NCBI RefSeq assembly: GCF_024763615.1
Contig: NC_077224.1
Coordinates: 41,364,712 to 41,428,711 of the forward strand
Direction of reading: 5' to 3'
Length of the DNA: 64,000 bases
From: Phlebotomus papatasi
Taxonomy: Eukaryota; Arthropoda; Insecta; Diptera; Psychodidae
This document shows, in pieces, positions 36,582 to 48,320 of the stretch. Under the pieces are notes generated by a model. That model was not told the origin of the DNA. It saw nothing but the letters and a program-made list of their open reading frames with translations, and did not search any database. Each line of letters starts with the position of its first letter. Position 1 is the stretch's first letter. The position numbers were made by a program, and so were the translations under genes.

Positions 36582-36607
36582 TTCTGTTGCCCTTTTTAAA
36601 ATGCTTT

Positions 36608-37476
36608 TCACTGACTAACGCGGAATTTCTTCACGAGTTCCCTGCTGTCCGATCGATTGAACTGGTAGAGAATTCTTTCTTCGAGTTTCCGGACAGCGTC
36701 CTTCGTGAGAACCAGGGTGTGATATTTCAACATAGAGTAGACATTCAGCCCGTACAGGGGCATCATAGTAACATGAGGAATTTGTTCTGTGGCTGCAGTG
36801 ATGTTGTAAGGGAAAATATCGCTCCTGGAAAAGTAAAAGGGTCTCCAGAAATTCCTTGGGAACATACCAAAGCTATAACTTACTCATCAACTATCAACAC
36901 TGACGGTCCCCAAGTCCGAGCATCTATCAGTTCCTGCAGAAACTTCGGATCCTCTACGGGAATATCGAGATTTTCCACCACAAACAAGTCATCCTGGGCC
37001 AACTTTACAGACAGCGTTGATGTAAGTCCCATGACCCTCGTAAAATAGGGCAGCATATAGAAGTGGCTCGTGGGTGACCGTGGTCCATGACTGACACCAC
37101 CACCCTTCCACAGTGGCGACCGGATAGATCCATGTCTTGCCCTTCCCATTCCCTTCTGTGGCCAGGGCTTCCTGCCACCACCCCGTACCTCAAATCTCAG
37201 CTTTGCATGGGCAAAGCTGACATACCGATACTTCCGCTGCCATTCAACATTCTGATGAATGATGTCAATCCGGGGCTGAGCAGCAAAAACCTCCGGATGC
37301 AGCTCTAGAATCTCCAACTTTTTGGATTCTGGTGTGTCAAAGTTCTCAACCCACACTTGACGCGGCTGACGTGTAGTCCGTACCACGGGTACTGTTTCTG
37401 ATGATTGTGGGACATTCTGGACACTTGTACAGTAATGGGAGCGCCGGAAAAACGCGTTTTTCAGGCTCCGCAGCAT
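36608..37476 (-). CDS. mRpL4: Mitochondrial ribosomal protein L4 (uL4m)
   Basis: Two exons on the minus strand (37476-36884 and 36824-36608) join across a 59-bp GT-AG intron to 269 residues. The N-terminus, MLRSLKNAFFRRSHYC, is basic and fits a mitochondrial targeting peptide. The uL4 core is plain: RKPWPQKGMGRARHGSIRSP followed by GGGVSHGPRS, the extended loop that reaches into the large subunit near the peptide exit tunnel. The second exon (DIFPYNITAATEQI...) completes the globular fold. It works in the mitochondrial large ribosomal subunit. The frame stays open upstream to 37509, but that codon is GTG, so ATG 37476 is chosen. The gene is convergent with HYLS1. Confidence 0.95.
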
Positions 37477-37615
37477 TGTGTTTTTTCTTGCACTATAACA
37501 TAACCTCACATTGCTCTACGTTATCGACTGACATGAAGTTAGGTGAATTTCTCGAATTTCTTCCCTTGAATTTGAAAATAACGGACTTTTGATGAAAATT
37601 TATATTTTTATTTAA

Positions 37616-38622
37616 CTCTTTCCGGACCACAACATATCCAGCGAACGAATTTCAGTAAAACTCACTTTATTGTAAGTCTTAATGGTCAAATATGATACTT
37701 TTGTAGAGAAAGAATTTTTTCCGCCTCTGGGAAATTGGAAAACTCATGGGTACTCTCGTCCCCAAAAGAACGAAAAGGAGATAAACTTAATTTTTCCAAA
37801 AGCCAATATTATCAATTTTGTGAATTATTTTTGTGTGTCAAATGACTCCTTCACAAGGTTGATTACTAAAACAAGGTGAATTATTGAGCAGTATCTTGTG
37901 GGGTGTCCAGGAAGTGCTAAAAAAGACACCCAGCTCCTGCTTGTAAACAGATTCCTCATTATATTTTACACATAACATTTTAAAACACATTTCTTTTAAC
38001 ACGATGTTATTGTAGACACATTAAGCTTTCTCAAAAGCATAAAAGACACTTCCTGGACAATCAGAATTCACTAAAATCAGGAAGAATAGGAAAAACTTCC
38101 TCGAAAGCAATCTCCCTCGCTGCCAAATGTCAAAATTATCGGCCATATTGGCAAAAATGTCGCTCCCGCTTGGAATTTTCTTACAAGGTTGGTGTCAAAA
38201 AGCACATGGCGGGCATTGGCGGGATAACCTTACATTTGACCTCTAGATTTTTGTGGACGAGAGTATCCATAGAGTTTGAATAGGTTTTTTGAAAATTTAT
38301 GAAAAAATTGTTTTTCGAATTTATGTAATCTGTAATTGTTAGTTATCATACTTATTGTCCCCGAGAGGTTTTTCTTTATTCTGGTCTAGAAATATCAAAA
38401 AAGTCCCAATATCTCCAAGGAAGCAGAAAATCGAAAATTCACGATTTTTGACCAAAAATATCTAAGCTCAGGAGTTAATTAGGATCCTGCAAAAAATATC
38501 CTAGATTTGGACATCCTTATAATTTGTACTTATCTAGAAGAATCGGATTTTTATCGATTCTAGATAGTCTAAAAAAATTGTTGTTTCCATGGGTACCCAG
38601 TGTCCCAAAAGAGACGAAAGAG
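37616..38622. mobile_element. TTAA-flanked 1-kb element, copy a
   Basis: It lies between TTAA at 37612-37615 and TTAA at 38623-38626, with short inverted tips CTCTTTC and GAAAGAG. An inverted copy at 56677-57654 has the same tips and TTAA flanks and aligns throughout, including the ccatgggtacccagtgtccc stretch. TTAA duplication is the hallmark of piggyBac transposition. The small reading frame at 37682-37879 is not recognised. It sits between mRpL4 and the zinc transporter. Confidence 0.78.
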
Positions 38623-38790
38623 TTAAGAAATTTCTAATCTTAGAATTTTCATTATCAATAAGAACACTATATTAAATCTTCCATAATATTGGTTCTGAGA
38701 AGGTATTAAAAAGAAAAATACCAGCGTTATTTCCTTTATTTTTAACTAAAAGAGGCCTAACTGAAAAAAAGAACTAAGTAAAGGAAAATG

Positions 38791-41700
38791 CTACTTCATA
38801 GGATCAACACATTGGTGGCAATTCTCCATTTCTGGCGTAAATTCTTCGATCTGAATGGTAGTTTCGAAGAAATTGTACTTGCTATGAACTGTTTTCGTGG
38901 CAATACGGAGGATTGATTCGGGATTTGTGTCCGAACGAATAGCCAAATGGGCAGCTAGAGCATTCTTATTGATACTCAATGCCCAGATACGGAGATTGTG
39001 AACCCTGACAACTCCATCAATCTCCAGGAAAGTTCTCTTAACTTCTGTATAGTCGAGATAGCTAGGGGTTCCCTCCATCAATACATGCAAGGTATCCTTG
39101 AGGATTCTCACAGTCGTAAAGACCACAATAATGGAAAAGATAAAGGTACAAATGGGATCGGCCAGGTACCATTCTGGTTTGAAGTAGATCAGGAGGGCGG
39201 CAAAGAAAACACCCACACTCTGCAGAACGTCTCCAATTACATGTATAAATGCAGCTCTCACGTTTATGTTCTCTTCGTACTTCGAAACAGAACTCCCGCC
39301 ATGAGAGTGACCATGCTGATGCAAGCTGCATCCCATTCTGAAAAGGAACAAATTCTTTTAGCGGTGGTTTGAACAGAAAGTTTTCCTTTTGAGAACGATT
39401 CCTTACATAATATTCACGAGGATGGCAAATCCCGATGTGATCAACATTACGACAGCATTTACTTCAAAATCCCTCTGAATGACCCTCTCAATGGCCATAA
39501 AGACAAGAATTGCCGTAACCACCCAAATTAGAACCACAGAGATGAGTGCACCAAGGACTTCTGCTCGATACCATCCAAAAGACAATCTTATAAAAAAAAA
39601 TATAAAAAAAGGATAAAGTAAATGCGAAAATTGTCTCACAAAATTACTTTAATGCCCTAGGCACACTTTATGACTTAAGCCGAGACTCCGCCACTTCAGG
39701 AAGATGTTCGGGTTCATTTCTAGGCGCTCCACGGCAAGATTCTGATTGCCTCGAGAATCAAGCCGAGAGACCGCTTAACGTAATTAAAATTAAAATAATG
39801 ATTTGACTTAAATTCCCATCAGTTTCTAAATAAAGACCGTTCCTCGGCTCAAGCCGATAAACGGATTAGTCAGGAATTCTGGTAAATTCGGAAGAGCTAA
39901 TCATATCAGTTACTAAAAGCTTCGTAGAGCTCCTTACGATTACCATTAAATGCTCACTGAGCTTTAATGTTGTCCTGCTCCCGAATTTTACCACGAAAAT
40001 TTGTCACATGACATTGTCATACTCTTACAGAATTCCCCTTCTGGTCATTATTTAAATTATAATTACGTTAAAGTCTCTTGGCTTAAGTGGCTTAAGTCGT
40101 AAGAATGTCAAGGGCATAGGATTAAAATTAATTAATATTTAAAACTAATTTCTGAAACTTAAATACTTTTTTTTATTTCTGAGGAAAGCTTCTCAAGTGA
40201 AATATAGAATAAAATTAAAATAATTCTTTCCTTGTATTACTCTTTGTAGCCAGGATTTTAGTAAAGAGAGATGACGCAAATTTGAAATAATGTCAGTTGG
40301 TACAGTAGACTCTCTCAAATTCGGGCATATAGGACCGAAATGTCAGCCGAAATAGACAGAAATTCGAGCGACAAAGTTTTTGAAATGCAACGATTTTTAA
40401 TTCATGTGCATATAGATATTGAGTTTATACACTCATATATAACGTAAATTGCATGAAAATCCCTCAATAATGCAAAATCACATCAAAACTAAGACAAACC
40501 ATGTCAAATTTGAGCATATTTGATTTATTTGATAATCATAATCAAACTTGAAAAATGACAACAAACTTTTTTCAAATGTAACCGCTGCCCTAATTAAAAA
40601 GTAGCCCGATCTTAAAAGAGCCGAATTTGCGAGAGTCTACTGTATTTATGATGAGAATATTTTTGGATAGGATGATCCTCGGGATTATCCCCCAAAGGAA
40701 CGTTTTTCGAACGTGAAAAACAAGAGTCGAAAAGACGCTTCATAAAACTGATTGTAATCCAATCTCAAATAATTTAAATTTATTGAAACATCAGTAAAAT
40801 ACTTTATTAAAACTTGAAGTCTTTAGAAAATAGTTTTGAGGAAATTCTGTTCTTTGATCCCATTTATTCCATTTCCGCACCGATTTTGATGAACTAAGAC
40901 AAAAAGACTTAAATGTTCGGATCTGAATAGCTTTTCTTTCGACGAAATTGCATTCTTCAAATTCTAACTAAGAACATTTCTAGAAATGCTTTTAGCTTCT
41001 AACTAAGAAATGCTTCTATCATTTTCTAGAAATGCTTTAGGTTTAGACTTTTTGGCATTAGACTTCACATGAAAAATTCGGCTTATAAATCCTATTTTAA
41101 TCCGATTTTGATTATTATTTAGAATGATTTGGATAGTTGTTAAACTTTTCCATTAGTTTTTGAAAGAGTAAAGTATCAGCTATTTTCTGGTTTGAGGAAT
41201 ACACTCAGTCCCGGCATTAAGTCGTTCGGGAGTATGCACCTGACGGAATTATGCACACACAATTATGCAAGTTTGCCTACCCTTAGGAGTCAATTTATGA
41301 ACTTATTTTTGAAATACGCCTGAATGTATACTATGTTGCAACGCGGGACATTTGAAAACATTTTGCTACTTTTTCAGAATAAAACTTTAATTTCTTTTAT
41401 TAAGGTAAATTTTTTAAATATTCTAACCATTTATTGAAGAACTCTGCCCAAAAAGTACTGTTTGTTGATGAATTTCTTTTAAACAGTTGAATCTTTTTGT
41501 TTGAACTACTTTTACTCCGCACGAAATTCGTTCTAACGGACGATTTATTCAAAAGAAAGCCCCTGCGGTTATGCAAATTTTCTCGATGCATAATGCCATT
41601 TCGCGCGATTTTTTCGGTCCCGAAAATGTGCATAATCCCGGGACTGAGTGTAATATAGATTTTGACCCCGGCACACCTTTTGGATCAGGAAAATTTCATG

Positions 41701-44700
41701 AAGTCAAAATTAACATCCTTTTCTTTCTTAAAAGTTTTATATACATATATGTCTATCCTAACTTTTCGCACTCTTCTTCTTCTTCTTTTGAACATATTAC
41801 ACCAAATTCAATTTAGCCCGTCAAATCATTATTCTACCTGCCGATTTTACTCTGAGGTTTTTTGAATTTTAACGGTATATTCCAGTGTATTCAGAGAAAA
41901 TCTGTAGATTTTCTGCTGAATTTCTGCTAGAAAATCTGTAGATTTTCGGCAGAATTTCTGCAGAAAATCTACAGATTTTCGGTAGAATTTCTGCCGAGAA
42001 AATCGGCATAGTGTCCATTACTTCACAAAAATATTGTTGATTTATGTAGAAACTGTAGGAGTTATAAAGAAAATGGTATGCTCTGCTTAACAAGCATTAC
42101 CGATTAAACATTTTAAATAAGTAAAAAGATGCGAGCAAAAATACTAATTTTTTAAAAATCGCCCATGGAATGATACAAAAACACGAAATTTAGGTCGATA
42201 CTCTGCTTAAAGTTTTCACTTCACTTTTCTCTACTTGTAACACGGCGTCGCAGAATTCTTTATTTTATATAAACACCGTGATATCACAAAAAATAACTCT
42301 ATTGAATTTTGCAAACTTCAGTGAAAAATTTTTCCATCTCTTCTGACACATCTTGTCTGGAAAGTCTGGAATGTAGAAAAAATCTACAGAAAATCGGCAG
42401 AATATCTACAGAAATTCGTCAGAGATTCGTCAGAAAATCTGCCGAAATATTCTGACGAATTTTGTCCCAAGCCCAAATAAAATTCGTAAGAATATCTACA
42501 GAATTATCTGCAGATATTCTGTAGAGGTGTAGATTTTCTCTACAGAAATCTTAAAGATATCTGCAGATATTATTTGACGGGAGCTTATTCGTCCAATTTT
42601 GAGACCGAATGAATGAAATAGACTATAGCCGATCTTTTGAGAAAGAAAGGGCTACGAATTTTGATTTCATGAAATTTTACCGATCTATAATTTGTGCAGG
42701 GGTCATAACGGGTGCATTTTTAAAGCTTTTAAGTGAAAGTTTCAGATTATAAATGTCTCTTTTTACTTGATGGCCTCTGAAAATTTCCTAATTTACTGAA
42801 AATTTTCTAATTTAAAAATTCTAATTTATAATGGCGCTGGTACACCTTTTCAATTGAATAAAATTCAATTGATTGAAATTTCACCTCTTGCTCTGTCAAA
42901 CTAAAATAAGATATGTTTATCTCTTTCTGTCAAATAAGAATTGAAATTTCAATTTTATATTCAATTTCAATTGCAAATTTCATTTGAGAGAAAGAAACAA
43001 AAATATCTTATTTTAGTTTGAGTAAGAGATGAAATTTCAAACGATTGAATTTTACTCAATTGAAAAGGTGTGCCTCCGCCATAAATAATGAACTTTTCGT
43101 TTTTAATTTGCATAAAGTGACATTCACTCGAATTTGTGAATGCAATATTACTTTACTTATTTCATGTTCATGTAGCATTCAATAAAATTGTCAAGTCCAT
43201 TATAAAATTTCCAAGATCGAAGAAATTCTCAAACTGCCCTTGGAATTCTATGCTAGTTTTTTTTTAATAATAGAGAATGGTAATGAAAAGTAATTTTCTT
43301 TAATTTAGGTGTTAGTATAAAGCAATTAAATTTTTGGAATTTTATTTAAAAATTGCTTTGCGATTCAAATGCAAAAGTTGTCAAATAAATGCTGAAAAAA
43401 AATTTGCAAAAGTTAAAATGAAATTAATGCAAAGTTAGAAAAAATGAAAATTTCCACACAAAATGACTTTCAAAATCAAATAAATGTTGTTCTTTGCAAA
43501 AATCAGTCTTATGATGAAGTAAATAAGCATTTTTTGTGGAAAAGAACACACTTTTGAATTGCAAAACTTTGCTTTTCAAAAATTAAAAATTAGGGTAAGT
43601 GTGCCAAATTTCGACATAGTTGCACGCAAGCGTCAAAGTCTTAAGTTTGAAATGTCATACTTTAAATTCAAATTGTTTTTTTTATTCTTTCTTCTGAAAG
43701 AGTGTTGATTGGAACCTTGTAAAGAGTTTACCGTCTTTATTTACTCTAAAATCATTCTTAATACATTTTAAAATTAATAAAAATATAGACATAGCTTTGG
43801 TGCGCTATTTCGACCACCTTCATTTTCGTAGTTCCTTGCCCTTCGGGAATTTTTCCAATATCTTTTTCACGTCATCTCGTTTGTCGAAGCTACATTTTTT
43901 GTTATTCTTTTGCATTGTATAATCTCTAGAGTACGTAAAATCTAAAGGTTCATGGAAATTCGAGGAACAAAAAAGGTGGCCGAAATTGCAAGCTGGCCGG
44001 AATTTGGCACACTTACCCTAATATTAAGTTTCTCTAAATTCTAAATTATGGAACGATCTCCTGAATCATTGATTTCAAAAATGCAATTTTTGTAATATAA
44101 TTTTGAATAACAAAACTTGACAATATAAATTCATCCAGGGACTTTGTTCTATGCAAACATGAGATAAGGTAAATAGAGGAAGCAGACTCTGAACGTGAAA
44201 ATAAGATGATCTTTATGTAGCTTCTATTTTAAAAATTTCATAGGGGATACTGGGGCACCACCAAACACGGGGTAGCACCAAACACTGCGATTTTTTTAAT
44301 CAGATATCCTACTTCAGAGGAAAAGACTTATAGAAATTTATAGGCATTATAGGGATGCTTGTCCGCTAAAGAAATGGTCGATATAGTCCAAGTAGTTTAG
44401 AACTAAAAATTAGTGTTTGGTGGTACCCCGTGTTTGATAGTGCCCCAGTTTCCCCTAAATAGCGCAAATTTCACACAATGCTCTCTTAAATTGTTGGTAT
44501 TTTAAGATTAAATTCTTATGGAATGGATCCGTTGCATTATAGCTACGATAACTACCACTTGAACCCCTCAGAGCAAAAAGTGTCTATTTTAATAAGGAAA
44601 TGCACATACGATAGATGGTGTTTGCCCGAGCGACTCATTTTTTGATCCCTCAAAAATCTTACCTCACTGTGGACTTTCGACCAGAGAGCCAAATGGCAAA

Positions 44701-44964
44701 GAGGGAGATCATGAAGCTGGCAAAATCTGTAAGAAGATGTGCTGCATCCGTGGCAATTGCCAAACTGTTGGCCACAACACCTCCGACAATTTCCACAATC
44801 ATGAAGATAACGCACAGCAGACTGGCGATCAGGAGACGCCGACGCGCCACTCTATCCACTCCTTCCTGCCGTGGTGTGTGGCAGTGACCATCGGAGCCCC
44901 CGAGGAGCATCTCAGTGGACGGAGTGACGCTGAAGGTGTCATCATTTTCGTTACAGCATTGCAT
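38791..44964 (-). CDS. Vesicular zinc transporter, SLC30/ZnT (ZnT35C-like)
   Basis: Three minus-strand exons (44964-44663, 39586-39407, 39337-38791) join in frame to 342 residues. The protein is a cation-diffusion facilitator that moves Zn2+ out of the cytosol into vesicles in exchange for protons. The transport site is visible as H76/D80 in DAAHLLTDFASF (helix 2) and H193/D197 in FIHVIGDVLQSV (helix 5). Helix 3 begins RLSFGWYRAEVLGAL, and a His-rich loop HQHGHSH lies at 167-173 between helices 4 and 5. The C-terminal domain ends HQCVDPMK. It resembles the ZnT2/3/4/8 group and fly ZnT35C or ZnT33D. ATG 44964 (MQCCNENDD) is the first Met in the exon frame. An untranslated exon may end at a donor near 45206, but I cannot exclude an upstream coding exon. 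The 5076-bp intron (39587-44662) is packed with MITEs. AATAAA occurs on the minus strand at 38740-38735. Confidence 0.93.
39648..40133. mobile_element. MITE with 'gacttaagcc' ends (ZnT intron)
   Basis: The left end reads aatgccctaggcac...gacttaagcc and the right end reads ggcttaagtc...agggcat, an imperfect inverted pair. A diverged copy of its interior lies at about 52840-53065. It is old and its ends are approximate. Confidence 0.6.
40303..40642. mobile_element. 340-bp CAGTAGA-type MITE, copy b
   Basis: Same length and nearly the same sequence as 13552-13891, with TA on both sides. It lies in the ZnT intron. Confidence 0.88.
41202..41650. mobile_element. CACTCAGTCCCGG-type MITE, copy b
   Basis: Left end CACTCAGTCCCGGCATTAAG and right end cataatcccgggactgagtg, TA-flanked. 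Both inverted tips are better preserved than in copy a at 33188-33653. It lies in the ZnT intron. Confidence 0.88.
41654..42712. repeat. Dispersed repeat split by another element
   Basis: The segment 41654-41816 and its continuation 42584-42712 match, in order, the single block at about 59990-60240 (ttcgcactcttcttcttc... and ...gaattttgatttcatgaaat). The host was therefore contiguous before the 41817-42583 insertion. Confidence 0.6.
41817..42583. mobile_element. 767-bp element with CCCGTCAAAT ends
   Basis: Begins CCCGTCAAAT and ends ATTTGACGGG. Next to each arm it carries clusters of 'tctgcagaaa' and 'aaaatctgtagattttc' units, which are themselves palindromic. The flanks show AG on both sides, too short to prove a duplication. 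Family unknown. Confidence 0.65.
42831..43083. mobile_element. Foldback MITE, about 250 bp
   Basis: The left arm (atggcgctggtacaccttttcaattg...) is mirrored almost completely by the right arm (...caattgaaaaggtgtgcctccgccat), leaving a small centre. As single-stranded DNA or RNA it would form one long hairpin. The exact flanking duplication is unclear. Confidence 0.75.
43593..44018. mobile_element. GGGTAAG-type MITE, copy c (ZnT intron)
   Basis: Left end GGGTAAGTGTGCCAAATTTC and an inverted right end, TA-flanked. It matches 25294-25650 closely, including a shared tcatctcgtttgtcgaagc stretch. Confidence 0.87.
44243..44455. mobile_element. 213-bp GGGGATACTGGGGC-type MITE (ZnT intron)
   Basis: Left end GGGGATACTGGGGCACCACC and right end gtgccccagtttcccc are inverted and TA-flanked. 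The subterminal 'caaacac...gtgtttg' is also inverted. Confidence 0.82.
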
Positions 44965-46157
44965 TGGTGGACGTCCATGAATGCAGTATACTACAGCTGG
45001 ACGGCTACCACTGGTGTCTGTTGAGCCGTACCCATGAACGCGTCTGTAAAAATCGAAAACTCCTACTGGGGACAAATGACCAGGAAAAAAATTGTCACAC
45101 AGCCACTTACACCACAAAATTATCCTTGCTCTTCATTTTACACCTAGGATTACCGAATATTCGCTATTTTTGGCGCACAATTTGAAAAAAAGAGAAAAAC
45201 CTTACAGCCTACGGAAAACTGATAAAAGATTCCGTTGAGACAAACGTTACAGACTGAGAAACAATTGGACACTGATGAGATGAGGATGTGCCAGTGATGG
45301 AGAGACTGGTTTGGTGATGAGTGAAAGAGATTATGAACAATTCAGTCAACAATCTTATCGCTCTTTTATCTCCTTCTTTAATACACAAATCAAACATGCG
45401 ACAATGTACTACAAAAATTGGGATTTCTAATTTCAGAAAACACTAGTACTTTTATAATTTCATTGATCAAATTATCCAGGAGAGCTTTTGGGAGCTAGCT
45501 TTTTTTTATTCACAATAAGCCCGTTAAACACTGATTTTCTGTAGAGAAAGTTTTACTAAAATGTGAGATTAAGATCGCAAAATCGGTAAAATCAAAGAAA
45601 AAACGCTCTGATAACCACTGGATCATGCAGAAGCAAGATTATTTTGAAGATTTTACAAGTAACATTAAACATGCATTTATATTTATAAGTTAAAAATTGA
45701 GAGTATAAAGAGTATAAATCGTGTTTCGAAAACATGTCCAATCTAAGATCTAGTAGAAGAAAGTTGAAAGGTCTTGTTTTGCAAGTTTGAAAGGTCTTGG
45801 TTCAATCAAAAAACTCAAACCTATTTTTTTTAATAAACCACTAGGTATACTTTTCCCTTCGTCTTTCATTGATTGAACTGAAAAAGCGAAGAAATTTCTT
45901 ACCTTTCATTTTCGTTATTTGCACAAGGTTTGTGGAGGCGTGGCTTATATTTTAGTGTAACGTTACTTGCTGTCTCATAGTCATAATAATGCACAGTGAA
46001 GAATCTCTGTTTGGATCCTTGCAAATTAGACAGTTTATTATAAAAAAAAATTTAATAGAAATTTTAAGGAAAATTACAATTTTATTGTTCATATTTTTTT
46101 CTGGAAAATGAAAAGGGCGTTTTTGCTAAACAAGGATCCACGAACTTTTAAGATGGT

Positions 46158-47930
46158 GTTAAATTATTCCTTTGAGATATATTGTTTTATAAGTCGATCG
46201 ATAACGCCCAACCCGAGATATAAGGGGTCAAAGTTCGAAAATTGACCGGCCTCTATCTCCGGTTCTAATTAACATATTGAGCTAAATTTTAGGTTTTTGG
46301 TTTCGTCTCAATAAGAACTTTCATATGGAAGTTCAAAAAGTCACCACAGGTGGCGCTGCGATAGCGTCAAAATTCAAACTCATTTTTCTCAAAAACGGCA
46401 TTGTGCAAGTTAATCAAATTTTAGAATGTTGTAGTCTAGTCTAGGACGTTTCCAAAAAGTGGCATAGATTCGCTGTGCACTCTTAGAAAAAATTAGTTCG
46501 TACAAGCTCATATGCAGTTATTAGAACTATAAAATATAGTAAATATAGACCCAACTATATATTTAGTTTGGGTAACTAAATGAAATAGTTGACCACAGTT
46601 AGTTAAAGTATCCTTTTCATTTTGTTATCACAACTAAATCAAAATAGTAATGGGTACTATAACATATTAGTTCCAATTACTAAATAAATGGGGTTGATAC
46701 CCATCTTATTGGCTGTAATAACTATATCATATTAGTTGTGGTTACTATATAGCATTCATTGTGATGCATATTTCTTATTAGTTGCTTAAAATTCGAAAGA
46801 GCTTCAACGCATTACTAAAATAAAAACCACTCTTTACTATTGGAAAAGTAGTCATAACTTTATGAAAATATAGGCCCATCTATTTACATTGGTTGTGAGA
46901 ACTAAAAGGAATTAGTGACCAATATTAGTTGGGATAATGATTTCATTTAACTAACACAAGCAAATATAATTGTATGAAAGCATTATGAAATAATTGCCGC
47001 AACTTATCCACGTAAATATTGTCTTATATTCTCACTACTAATAAATTTATTATGAGTATAATGTTTTAAGAATATAAGAACTATTTTAAATAGATTTGAT
47101 AATAATCGCCCGAACAACTAATTTTCATTAGTAATCACGTCTAAACTTTTCTAAGAGTGTGGTTTCTCGGATTATATCTCCGGTTCTATTTGACCGATTT
47201 TGATGAGTGAGGACTTAAACGAAATGCTACAACTTTCTAGAACATTTGAACTTCGTGGGACTAACACCAGGGGCGCCACCGTCGAAAACCCAATTTCAAT
47301 ATCACATAACCTCAATTATCTCGACTGTCGCTGAACCGATTTTGATGATTACTTCGACATAATTGTAGAGGACGTTTGTGTCTACATTTCGTCCATACAT
47401 CATTTTCTCCTCAGACTACACCGTCTGTCCGATTTGCCGTTTAAGTGTGAGAAAATGGACTTTTCCTATAATAAAGCTTTGAAACCACTCAGATGCCAAT
47501 TTGACTGCCTCTACTCGACCAAGATACTTAAAATAGGGTTTGAAATGGAAAGTGTCACATAATACAACAATTCTTTGATAAAGTTGATGTTCAAAAAATG
47601 AACGCTTGGGGCGCTCTGGTCGAAAAAACGAGTTCAGAAACAAACAACCTATTATCTCGGCTTCTGATTAATCGATGAGATCATGTTCTACGGAAAAATT
47701 ATAGGGAACATTCTGGTATACATTTCACCCATAATCACTTTTCAGTCAGTTCATCCAAATCTTTGATATTTTGATTTAAATACAAAATTTGTATAATTTC
47801 ACGAATTTGATTCGAGATAACTGAATGGCGTCTCCCAACTTCAGCTCTAAATCAAATTTGCATGCATTCCGTGTTAGCTCACATTAAGAATCTCACCTAC
47901 ATAAGCCGGTTAGGATTATCTGTCCCTTTT
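46158..47930 (+). repeat. Large unclassified repeat, copy 2
   Basis: Matches 31190-32345 in order, including the shared end around aagccggttaggattatctg, but is interrupted at 46478 by a family X element. Without it the copy is about 1.1 kb. No coding domain is seen. Confidence 0.7.
46478..47159 (+). mobile_element. MITE family X, copy c, nested
   Basis: It starts CACTCTTAGAAAAAATTAGT, ends with the inverted tip, and is flanked by TG on both sides. The uninterrupted repeat at 31513-31520 reads gctgtggtt, with a single TG at this point. That proves a 2-bp duplication. It is nearly identical to 27734-28415. Confidence 0.9.
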
Positions 47931-48110
47931 TTATTAGAGTGAAAATTATCAGTCATTGGTATCGTCAGAAAAATTATTTAAATTTTTGGGCTATTTTTGT
48001 TCCTATTGCTCATAGAGGTAAAAAAATACACCGAATCAGACTAATTTTATTTATTTATCATTTTTATTGTTGATTTTTTGGTCAGCGAAAACTGTCTCGT
48101 CGTTAAAGGA
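47931..48110. mobile_element. Truncated piggyBac-type element
   Basis: Its right end, gtctcgtcgttaaagga followed by TTAA at 48111-48114, and its interior match the left half of 6087-6552 in reverse orientation. The other end is missing, and the copy runs directly into the large repeat at 46158-47930. Confidence 0.5.
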
Positions 48111-48320
48111 TTAAACAATTTCCGAAACAGTGGGCGTGGCCTAAATCTTCTTGAAATTATTTATTAAGTAACTACGCCAGTTCATTATGCATTTTATTCG
48201 GCACTTCCATAATTTATTTGAAAAATCCTTTGGGAAATATTTTAGTAACAAATTAAGAAAGAAATTATGAATATGAACCATTATTTTTTACTTGTCAAAA
48301 ACGTTACTTTTTTTGACTTA

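Noticed and set aside
36587..37048. 153-codon plus-strand frame antisense to mRpL4
   Set aside because: It is the mirror of the conserved mRpL4 coding sequence, which has clear family motifs and splice sites on the other strand.
44964..45117. N-terminal extension of the zinc transporter upstream of MQCC
   Set aside because: The frame is open, but the extra residues (WCKWLCDNFF...) overlap a likely splice acceptor and resemble no ZnT family start.
45209..45397. 62-codon minus-strand frame as the first coding exon of the zinc transporter
   Set aside because: It ends in TAG just before the candidate donor, and the other frames have stops and no Met that could join the next exon. At best it is 5' untranslated.
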